20,408 bases of DNA, taken from NCBI GenBank assembly GCA_019677205.1, contig JAAMXY010004251.1, forward strand, positions 1 through 20,408, in the 5' to 3' direction. Of this stretch, positions 11,901 to 19,585 are shown piece after piece. Position 1 is the stretch's first letter; each line of letters begins with the position of its first letter. The notes under the pieces were generated by a model. The model saw only the letters and a program-made list of their open reading frames with translations, was not told the DNA's origin and searched no databases. Origin of the DNA: Pinguiococcus pyrenoidosus. Taxonomy: Eukaryota > Sar > Pinguiophyceae > Pinguiochrysidales > Pinguiochrysidaceae. The position numbers were made by a program, and so were the translations under genes.

Positions 11901-14900
11901 GAGCTGATCGAGCGCTTCGGCGACGACGCTGATCGCGTGGCCTATCTGGAGCTGCTGTACGCCGTACCGGCGCAGACCTTCTGTCCTGGGCACCCGCGAA
12001 GCGTCTGGGTCGGCGACAACTGGCGCGTCGAGGAGCACTTCCGCTTCCTCGTCCGACAGCGCTTCGACTACTGGGTCCCCAACGGGCTGCGCAAGGCCTT
12101 CTACCACTTCGACGTCGACAAGCAGGGCGAGTTCAACGAGGCGCAGTTCTCCGAGGGGCTTCGACTGCTCCAGCGGATGGGCAAACTGAGCACCGAGCAG
12201 GAGCACTTGCTCTTCAGGAGACTGGATTTGGACGGCGACGACTTTGTCTCGTATCCCGACTTCGTGGTGTTTGTCCGGGATCCCAACCACTGCGACGTGG
12301 CGCAGCGCCTGCGCCGGGATCTGCACCGGGCGGACGTGACGCCAGAGAAGATCCGCGAGATGCTGGAAGACGAGGAGAACACCAGGGGTTCCCTCGTGTC
12401 CAAGCGCAGCCTCGACAAGGTCCTCTCGGACCTCGGGGTCACCCTCACGGCGCAGGAGATCGACCGGATGGTGACGCGCTTCAGCCCCGACGAAGACGGT
12501 GCTGTGAGCATTCGTCGAGTTCTGGCGTTCGTACGCGGTACGACGGAAGGCGGAGACGACCTTTTTGGCGACAGTCGATTTGCGGAGACCCGAAGGTCTC
12601 GCGTCGTTGACATCGATGACGAAGAAGAAGGCGAGCCTGGTGAGAATGAAGTGGAGGACAAGATTCGGCAGCTTCTTAAGGACTTGAAAGAGATCGTCGA
12701 AAGTGCGCAAGAGCGCGGCATTAGCACGCCGGCTGCGATCTTCGACCGTTTTGACCAGAACAAGTCTGGCAACATTAACGTCAGCGAGCTGCAGAAGGGC
12801 CTGCAGTCCCTGGAGATGAGGGTCTCTCGTGAAGAAGCGCGCACGCTGATGCGCGAGCTCAGCGGAGATGGGGGCCGCCTGACGTACGAGTCCTTCCTCG
12901 CGGCGCTCGGGGTGGAAGAGCGGGTGGAAGCCAGCTACAAAGTGAACTTGAGGGTGATCATCAATCTTCTCATTTCGCAAGGCGAGAGCATTCCAGTGGC
13001 TATTGAGCAGACCGTGGCGGCCTTCGAAGAGGCGGACGAGAGGAAGTCAGGGCGCATGGTCCCGGCCAAAGTGCGAAAGTGTCTCATGCAGGTTGGTGTC
13101 GAGCTCACGCCGGAGCTTATGGTGCCGATTCAAGCGGAGCTTGACGAGCGCAACACCGGGAACGTGAATTACGACAGGCTACTCGAGGATCTCCGGGTCG
13201 AGGCTGGCAAGCTGGAGACTGCCCTGGAGGCCATCAAAGCATGTTCCAAAGTGCCAAAGCTGAGACACTCGGTGCTCGCAGCGGCCACGGAGGCGGGATC
13301 GGAGGGGAACCACGTGATTTCTCCGGAGGCCCTGAGGCGATGCCTGAGCGCGTTGGGGGCTGAGCTTTTGGAAGAGGACTATGCCATGATCTGCGACGCG
13401 TTCTCCTCCTTCCCCGAGGTACGCGGAGCCAAGGTGGACGTCGACCTGCTGCTGCGCTTTGTCGAGGGAAAGTCCTTCTCACTGGAGGACAGTCCCTTCG
13501 AGGCGGTGGGCAAGTATTTGGGAATCCTCAAGCGCGAGGTCGGCGTCGAGAAGCTGCGGCATCTGCTCCAGAAGGTCGACAAGCACGGCAAGGGGACCAT
13601 CAAGATCCGACGATTCGAAGACGTGCTGAATCGGTTGGGCGATGATTCCGGGCTCAGCGAGGCCAGGCAGGACAAGCTGCTTCGCGGGCTTCGCAAGCTG
13701 ATGAAGGAGATCGACTACGAGGAGATGCTGGACTTCATGGCGCACTACGATCGGACGGCCAAGGACGGAGCTGATGAGGCCTTTGAGAAGCTGAAGGAGC
13801 TCGTGCAAGAGGCGCGGACGGAACGCAACGTTGACCTGCTGCAGGTGTTTTCCGCCTTCGACAAGGACAACTCAGGTAAAACCCGACGGTGCTCCGCAGC
13901 CGGCCTGAATGGCGGCGCATCGCCAACTTCTAACAATCCCCCTTACAGGCGCGGTCGACGCTGCGGAGTTCCGGAAGGGGCTCCTCGAGATCGGCATCAC
14001 GCTGACCGCTGAGGAGTGCCGCCATCTCATGGCAAAGTTTAAGGGGAAGAGAGCCGGCGTCGTAAAGTATCGCGACTTCACGCGAGCCATTGACGGCAAT
14101 GGCAGTCACAAGAAGCCGTTGTCCAGCCACGCGCGCACTCCGCATGCGGACGAGCGCCGCCGGCGGGCACAGCGCCGCTTCCAGTCCCTCAAGGACGAGA
14201 TCCAGCGAGAAATCCGCCGGGCGTGGAAGACGAGCCACGCCAGTCTCAAGCGGCTCTTCAACGAGTTCGACGAGAACAGCACAGGTAGTGCATCAAGAAT
14301 CTCGTCCCAGGTGGCCCACGAGAAACGAGACTCACGCTACGCACGCAGGTGTCATCTCGAGAGATGAGTTCCAGAGAGGCTTGAGACGGCTGCGAATGAA
14401 CCTCAGCTCGGACGACATCCGAGGGATCATTGATGCCTTTGACGAAGATGGAGACGGCAAGATCAGCTACGTCGAGTTCATGCACATCTCCGGCTTCTCC
14501 GAAGAGTCGCCGGCTCCGCAACGGATCCACGAGAACTTCGGGAATCTGAAGGATTCCGTGAAGCGCGAGATCCGACGCGGTCTCCAACGCGAAGGGTCCA
14601 ACCTCAAGAACCTCTTCGCACGCTTTGACCGGGATGGAAGCGGCGAGATCACGAGGGACGAGTTCGGAAGGGCGCTGCAGAAGCTTGGCTTGGACATGAC
14701 GGAAACAGAGCTGTACGACCTGGTGGAAGCCTTCGACGCCGATGGAAATGGTACGTTTGGGTCGCTTCGCCGAAGCCTTCAGGCTCATCAGATGCTTGCT
14801 CACGAGTTTCGCAATGGGACGCACGGCGCGCAGGGAAGATAAGCTACCGCGAGTTCATGGACATCGTGAACTGGGAGAAGGTGGAAGAGGATGCGGGAGG

Positions 14901-16935
14901 GGCTACGCACAGCTTCCAAAGCCTCAAGGATACGGTCCGCAAGGAAGTCCGCAAGCTCTTCGACGAGCACGGGCGAGATCTCAAGACGGTCTTCACCGAG
15001 TTTGATTCGGATGCCACGGGGGCCATCACCAGGGATGAGTTTCGACGGATCCTACGCCGGTTCAAGCTGAAGATCTCCGATGCTGACGTGTACGACCTCG
15101 TCGACGCCTTCGACCGGGACAAGGATGGAAAGATCGACTACAGCGAATTCATGGGGATCGCTGGCGTGCCGGAGGTGCGGCACGAACGCCGGGGTCGAGA
15201 CGACGGAGACGACGGGGCTTCGCGGACGAAGCAGCGCAAAAGCTTTGAGCGGCTGAAGGACGACGTACGAGCCGAGGTTCGGGATCTCGTTGAGAAGCAC
15301 GGAGGCAACCTGAAACGCACCTTCGAGCGCGTGGACGAATCTGGTCGAGGGCAGATCAGTCGATCGCAGTTCCGCCGCGTCTTGTCGGACCTTCGGATGA
15401 CTCTCCGCAGCAGCGACATCAACGATCTCTTTGATGCCTTTGATAGCGACGGCAACGGCAGGCTGGACTACCGGGAGTTCATGGACATTGCAGGCGTGCC
15501 GGTGGTCAAGGAACGGAAGACTGTCAATGGATTCCAGAAGCTCAAGGACCATGTCCAAGACGAGATCCGCAGGTTTGTCGACCGGAATCGAGGGAACCTG
15601 AAACAGCTCTTCGCCGACATGGATCGCGACGGATCCGGTGAGCCCCGCATTCTCGATGCGTGGAAACATGTCGTCAGGTCAAGTGACGAGAACCACCGCT
15701 GCTTTCCAGGTCGCATCACGCGGGAGGAACTTCGCCGGGGACTGCGCGAGCTGAATGTGGAGCTTAGCAGCGCTGAGATCTACGATCTTGTGGATGCCTT
15801 CGACGCCGACAATGACGGCCGCATTGACTACAACGAGTTCATGGAGATCGGTGGCCTGGCCCCCGGGAGGAGGACCAGAGCTCCCGAAGCCAAAGATCTG
15901 AAAGAGACCGTCCAGGCAGCTCTGCGAAAGCTTAGCGGCAGGCATGGGGCGGGCCTGAAGCGGATGTTCGCAGATCTCGACCGAGATGGATCAGGTGCGG
16001 CATCTCTGAGCCATTCTAGGGACGAACTGCTGCTAAGCCGGGTACGGTGTCGATCCAGGACGCATCACGCGGGAAGAGTTCCGCAGAGGGCTCCGCGATC
16101 TGAACATTAGCCTCTCCAGCGCCAGCATCTACGATCTGGTGGAGGCCTTCGACAAGGACGGCGACGGTCGCATCGACTACCGCGAGTTCATGGAGATCGC
16201 GGGCATCGCGGGCGTGGCTGCACGGAAGAGCCCTCGAGTTTCTGGAATCCATCGGCTGAAAGAGAACGTGCAGGACGTGCTGCGCAGGCTGGCGGACAGG
16301 CATGGAGGAGGACTGAAGCAAGTCTTCGCCGATCTCGACAGAGATGGCTCAGGTACCCCCCGAGGACGCTGCAGCCCAGGCCTGGACGATTGAGGGCTTA
16401 CTCACGCACGCGCGTCGTAGGCTCCATCACTCGGGAGGAGTTCCGGCGGGGGTTGCGTGAGCTCGACATGGACCTCACAACCGCCGAGCTGTACGACCTC
16501 GTCGACGCCTTCGACTCGGACAAAGATGGGCGAATCGACTACAGGGAGTTCATTGAGATGGCGGGCACCAGCATCGATCACGGACGCAGGAGGAGCAGCG
16601 AGCACTCCCCCTCGCGCCGAAACAGCGACGGCCGAGATCGAAGCAAGTCCAGAGGAGATGACCGGCGTCGATCTGCCGAGGAGCTCCGTGATCGCATCAA
16701 GCGCGCTCTCCGCCGCCTCTCCCGTGAGAAGCGTGGAGGGCTGCTGCAGGCCTTCGAAGAGTTCGATCAGGATGGCTCGGGCCTCGTGACGAGGAGCGAG
16801 TTCAGGCGAGGCCTGCGCGATCTGGGGCTAAAGCTCGATGACGCCGACGTCTTTGATCTGGTGGAACGTCTCGACCGCGACGGCGACGGCCGGGTCTCTT
16901 ACCGAGAGTTCAGGCAATTCGTGGACGACTTGTGA
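5901..16935 (+). CDS. RPGRIP1L: Giant RPGRIP1L (fantom)-like protein fused to a long EF-hand array, seven exons, 3536 aa
   Basis: Likely ciliary scaffold. RPGRIP1L family proteins sit at the ciliary transition zone and bind NPHP4. Exons are 5901-13875, 13949-14284, 14349-14750, 14834-15637, 15710-15994, 16059-16352 and 16421-16935. The six introns are 64-83 nt, GT-AG and all phase 1, and the joined frame is 10611 nt. Domains in order: coiled coil ~1-545, beginning WEDRYRKVLEQRNELQQRC like the family N-terminus; C2 domain one ~566-700 (FYDFES...PIMTGLEPAFDF, as in RPGRIP1/RPGRIP1L); C2 domain two ~746-977 (PDPYVHYKLLGF...LLKSEVLEVTVLDD...IQIHMEW), interrupted by an EF-hand insert at ~826-936; then from ~978 a long series of EF-hand-like units, mostly degenerate up to ~2650, with acidic disordered linkers at ~1180-1370 and ~2220-2250; finally nine EF-hand pairs at 2654-3528, mostly canonical. 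No C-terminal RPGR-interacting C2 domain is recognised. The start ATG at 5901 is the first ATG of the frame and begins directly with family sequence. Confidence 0.9.
7596..8000 (+). other. First RPGRIP1-type C2 domain of the giant protein
   Basis: Residues ~566-700 match the central C2 domain of RPGRIP1/RPGRIP1L: an opening strand (NIVEVWIRRVEL), the diagnostic TFC-x-x-x-FYDFE-type string (here TFCIIDFYDFES), PIMTGLEPAFDF, a DFFLRFL segment, and closing strands (GHVHLEVRLAVP). The Asp cluster of Ca2+-binding C2 domains is not evident, as in the family, so this is probably a protein- or lipid-binding C2. Confidence 0.8.
8136..8831 (+). other. Second C2 domain with an EF-hand module inserted in it
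   Basis: Residues ~746-825 are the first part of a C2 fold (NELKVTIVKVEDL, DPYVHYKLLGFGD, LLKSEVLEVTVLDD). Residues ~937-977 supply the final strands (LLGEASVPLAPLAEGEP, then IQIHMEWARPL). In known RPGRIP1L proteins these two parts are joined by a short loop. Here about 110 residues (nt ~8376-8705) come between them and form an EF-hand-like pair. Its second loop, DLAGDGLIEYAE (909-920), is near canonical; the first is degenerate. Confidence 0.75.
8832..13857 (+). other. Degenerate EF-hand-like array encoded by the intronless first exon
   Basis: Residues ~978-2653 repeat a helix-loop-helix pattern, usually as pairs about 90-110 residues apart, with short hydrophobic patterns such as F-x-x-A-L-x-x-L-G and a late E-F or D-F. 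Most loops lack one or more calcium ligands. Near-canonical ones include DPSGTGKVTRRE (1142), DVDKQGEFNEAQ (2071), DLDGDDFVSYPD (2109) and DQNKSGNINVSE (2285). Acidic low-complexity linkers interrupt the array. The pattern resembles long EF-hand proteins such as EFCAB6, but this is an architectural comparison only. Confidence 0.7.
13858..16926 (+). repeat. Nine tandem EF-hand pairs split by six phase-1 introns
   Basis: Each unit is ~95 aa: a lead helix (pattern F-x-x-L-K-x-x-V-x-x-E-I-R), then a first EF loop of type DRDGSG-x-ITREE, then a second loop of type DxDxDGRIDYREF. Introns are 13876-13948, 14285-14348, 14751-14833, 15638-15709, 15995-16058 and 16353-16420. Every one cuts the Gly codon at loop position 6 after its first base. 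Five are in the first hand of a pair and one (14751) is in the second hand. Exons 5 and 6 (285 and 294 nt) are each exactly one symmetric 1-1 repeat unit. The loops of the last eight pairs carry mostly intact ligands at positions 1, 3, 5, 9 and 12, so calcium binding is expected. A Ser/Arg-rich linker (~16580-16680) separates the last two pairs. Confidence 0.9.
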
Positions 16936-17040
16936 TCATGCAGGGTGGGGTGATGTGATCCTGGAATCGGCCGCTGAAGCCGCCGAGATTGGTTGGAAGA
17001 GCAGAGAGTAGCAGCTTGCGTCGCCTGTCCTTGCTCATTC
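16936..17040. other. Tail-to-tail gap between EF-hand gene and phosphoserine phosphatase gene
   Basis: 105 nt lie between the two stop codons of convergent genes. No gene or clear polyadenylation signal was recognised. The 3' UTRs are short or overlap. Confidence 0.6.
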
Positions 17041-18095
17041 CTACTTCTGGATCTCGCTAATGATGTCTTGAAAGTCTTCTACGAACCAGTCTGCCCCCGC
17101 CTTTACCTCCTCCCGTACAGTGACGCCGCCGTAACCTAGTCACGAGACGCATGAGTCGCAGGCAGCACGCAGGCAGCAGCAGGCAGCAGGCAGCAGGCAG
17201 CAGGCAGCAGGCAGCAGGCAGCAGACAGCAGGCAGGCGGCGGGTGGAAGGCGGCGGGCAACGTTTTCACATGTTCTTGCATGACCTTTCTTACCAATGAA
17301 CGCCTGTGCCGGGGGCCGCGCCTCCATGTCCGTGGCTCCGTCGCCAATCATGACCACTGTGTTGTAAGCATGGTTCTGAATAAGCTGGGCGACCACATCT
17401 GGCTTGCCTCCGCTGCGGGACGTGGGCTCGGTCTCATCAAAGGCGTCGTACGTCCCGTCCTCCTGCGGCGGTCGCGCAGTGAGCAAAGTGATGGGGTGGG
17501 AATCCGCCGCCAATGCAGGGGTTCACCTTGAATCGGAGAGTGTTTGCAAAGACATTCTCAGGCGGGATGCTCAGCTGCTGTCGGACCGGCTCGATCATGA
17601 GACGGAAACCACCCGAGACGAGGTACACGTCTGCCCCAACTGTGTTGCGAAGCGCCGCCACCAGCTCCTCAAGGCCGGGGTTCAGCTGCGGCCTGTGCTC
17701 CGCAAGGCACTTCTCGATGTCCACCTTCGAGGGGCGGATCAGGTCGAGGCGCGCTTCCAACGCGTCCCGAAACTGCATGCTGCCGCCCATGGCGCTTCTG
17801 GTGAGCGCACTCACTTCGTCATACTTGCCGAGAAACTTCGCCAGCACGTCGATGCCCTCCTCGGTGATCACCGTGCTGTCCACATCGAAGCAGACCGCGT
17901 CGGCAACCTACGAGATGCAGGAGCGCTCAGCCATTCAGACCTGGGGGCCGGCCATGCAGCAGAGCCGAGGCGCTGCACCTTGATCGACTCCTTTGCCGTG
18001 CGCAAGCGCTCAGCCGCGCTCGTGCTCAGCGATCTCCGCGATCTCAGCGAGGACAGGGGAGATCGCGAGCAGAAGGAGCGCACCAGCGCAAACAT
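17041..18095 (-). CDS. PSPH: Phosphoserine phosphatase, four exons, 253 aa, probable organelle presequence
   Basis: Hydrolyses O-phosphoserine to serine in the last step of the phosphorylated serine pathway (HAD superfamily). Exons read downward are 18095-17979, 17907-17527, 17462-17294 and 17135-17041; introns are 71, 64 and 158 nt, GT-AG, phases 0, 0, 1. The joined frame is 762 nt. Catalytic motifs are intact: CFDVDSTVITEEG (motif I, nucleophile Asp), LVSGGF (motif II Ser), SGGK (motif III Lys) and MIGDGATDMEA (motif IV). AMGG and FDETEPT match the family. The last exon restores the C-terminus GYGGVTVREEV...WFVEDFQDII. The first ~35 residues are Arg/Ser/Leu-rich without acids (MFALVRSFCSRS..., RRSLSTSA) and precede the catalytic core, so a mitochondrial or plastid transit peptide is likely. 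ATGs at 18119 and 18155 are possible alternative starts. Family members without a presequence are ~225 aa, which fits 253 with one. Confidence 0.94.
17158..17240. repeat. AGGCAGC 7-nt microsatellite in phosphoserine phosphatase intron 3
   Basis: Six perfect head-to-tail copies of AGGCAGC lie at 17181-17222, with imperfect copies on both sides. The array lies wholly inside the 158-nt last intron (17136-17293), ending about 20 nt from the acceptor. On the coding strand it reads as CTG/CCTG repeats, which would spell a Cys/Leu/Ala-rich peptide if wrongly translated. Confidence 0.9.
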
Positions 18096-18192
18096 GGGCA
18101 AACGACAAGTGCAGCGCATGCTCCGATGGGCAAAGAGAAAATGCACACAAACCACAACACGCGCGCTCGCTTGCTCCCTCTCTCCCTCTCTC

Positions 18193-18249
18193 GCGGTCTA
18201 TGATCAGCGGTCCGCGGTCCAACGATCAGTGGTCAGCGGTCTACGATCC
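18193..18249. repeat. Short degenerate repeat cluster (GCGGTC and GATCA words)
   Basis: GCGGTC occurs at 18193, 18207, 18214 and 18236, interleaved with GATCA at 18202 and 18224 and GATCC at 18245. The cluster lies 98-154 nt upstream of the phosphoserine phosphatase start. Either a simple repeat or a regulatory cluster is possible. Confidence 0.6.
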
Positions 18250-18356
18250 TGAATCGAATGAAAAAAAAATCAGTTGGTGAAAAAGGAATCGCAACCGAAG
18301 GTCATCGAATATTCTGTATGGTATTTACTTACTGAAAGATATGAGGAGTGGGAGGG

Positions 18357-18462
18357 GAAAGTGAATGACTTTTCCGAGATGGAGCTGGAACCTTTGCTGA
18401 ACTTTTGTTGAATTGAAGTCTACGGATGGAGAAAGTTAATGACTTTTGGGAGACGGAACTTT
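18357..18462. repeat. Imperfect duplication with 74-nt period
   Basis: GAAAGTGAATGACTTTT at 18357 recurs as GAAAGTTAATGACTTTT at 18431, and similarity continues for ~15 more bases (GAGATGGAGCTGGAAC versus GAGACGGAACTTTGAA). Only two copies are seen. Confidence 0.7.
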
Positions 18463-19369
18463 GAATTTGGAATTTGGAACTCGAATGAACCTTCTTATGG
18501 AGTTGATGAAACGATGAAACCTTCGAAACCTTCTGATGAAAACTGCGAAGACTGAAAATGGACTTGGGTGGCTATGGAATGCAAGTCACAACGTCACAAC
18601 AGATGACATCATCGGTAGGCGTGCAAGTCGATTTGAGATCGCGCGAAACGCACGAAGCGTCGTTGGCTGCCGACGCAGGTGTAAGCAGGCACGTGCTTAT
18701 TCGAAAAAAGCATGTGCCATGAGAGATGTTGAAAGGCCGGCCGGTTTCATACTGATAGCCAATGGATGGCCAAGAAACTTTTCTCATTCGTGCCAAGTTC
18801 AACAAGAAACTGGAGATCTTTTCGCGAGCTTGAAGAGCAGGAGATGATTTGCTGGATTCAGCCCATCACCGCAGCGTCGTTCCGTTGAACCGCGCTCATT
18901 GGCTGAAGGCCAGACGCTTCAGCTCCACTTGGCTTCAATGGCGCCACACGTGGACGTTGCTTTAGCTTCGGTCTGCAGGGCGGGGGTGAACCTCCCTCTG
19001 AAGCTGAAATGGGTGTGCTCGCCATATCATGGAACGCTTCACGGCAGCCAATCCATCGCATAGGAGGCGTAGAGATTCAACAAGGCGCCTTCTGTTCAAG
19101 GACACTGATTTTGAAACCAAAAAGTGGGCAGACTTCTGAAACTTTCCAGACCCGGTGTCCATCCATTCGCCTCGACCGAGACGAGCAGAAGCGAACGCCG
19201 CTCGCGGAGACACAGCCTTTTCGCGCCGTTTGCCCCGACCGCACGCCTCGCGCCGTCACGGTTCCCCATATTTGTGTCGAGTCTGCGCACGCGCGCGGAG
19301 AGCTCTATTTGACCCGAGAAGAGCAGCCTTCTTTGCGAACTTTGTGGAACAGCGCAGAGCTCCAGAATC

Positions 19370-19585
19370 ATGGACGAGACGCAGTACCGCTCGACGGATA
19401 TGTGCAGCGCCCTGCACATTGTGTATTCTGACTGCGTAGAGAAGCACGGCACGCGTCGCTGCAACCGCGTGCTCGGAGAACAGAACCTTTTCAAGGCGTA
19501 CCACCAGTGCGTTCGGCCGACCGCGGCTGCCACCGAAACGCCTGTGAAGATGCGCAATGCTGTGCTCCGAGTGAGCCATCATTAA
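19370..19585 (+). CDS. Small CX9C-like cysteine-motif protein, 71 aa
   Basis: A short intact frame starting at ATG 19370, with third positions mostly G or C like the neighbouring genes and unlike the DNA around it. Residues 12-22 form a C-x9-C motif (CSALHIVYSDC). Two further cysteines follow at 31 and 47, and the second half (NLFKAYHQC) recalls the second helix of twin-CX9C proteins such as TRIAP1/Mdm35. The expected second CX9C is instead C-x15-C, so the match is incomplete. If real, it would be imported into the mitochondrial intermembrane space by the Mia40 route (inference). An alternative model splices at 19570 into 19629-19685 and 19772-19858 (both junctions phase 0, donors GTGAGC and GTAAGT), giving 114 aa. 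The extra exons have weaker codon bias. Confidence 0.45.
   Translation: MDETQYRSTDMCSALHIVYSDCVEKHGTRRCNRVLGEQNLFKAYHQCVRPTAAATETPVKMRNAVLRVSHH

Larger units (their letters stand above)
18096..19369. other. Intergenic region upstream of phosphoserine phosphatase, with small degenerate repeats
   Basis: 1.27 kb with no gene I can support. Just upstream of the phosphatase are pyrimidine-rich tracts and a GCGGTC/GATCA repeat cluster (18193-18249). From ~18250 to 18600 the DNA is AT-richer and built of similar short words (GATGAAAC, GAAACCTTC, GGAACTTTG). It includes an imperfect duplication at 18357 and 18431. Open frames here (for example 18536-18847 +) show no coding-type third-base bias and no family similarity. 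The region probably holds promoters for both flanking genes. Confidence 0.5.

Noticed and set aside
13876-14012. Continuation of the giant frame past 13875 to a stop at 14012
   Set aside because: The EF-hand motif breaks at 13875 and resumes exactly at 13949 after a GT-AG intron with a CTAAC-type branch point.
16353-16420. Separate gene starting at ATG 16390
   Set aside because: The ATG lies inside intron 6. The EF loop DRDGSG at 16352 continues at 16421, so this is the last exon of the same gene.
17158-17240. CRISPR-like array
   Set aside because: The units are 7 nt with no spacers. It is a simple microsatellite in a eukaryotic intron.
17136-17293. Cys/Leu/Ala-rich repeat protein on the minus strand, or its Gln/Ala mirror on +
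   Set aside because: It is translation of the AGGCAGC microsatellite inside an intron. The true phosphatase frame resumes at 17135.
18536-18847. 103-codon + open frame
   Set aside because: No family similarity, AT-rich third positions unlike neighbouring genes, and repeats at its start. Treated as chance.
19009-19431. 140-codon + open frame overlapping the CX9C-like gene
   Set aside because: It overlaps in another frame, shows no motif, and has random composition.
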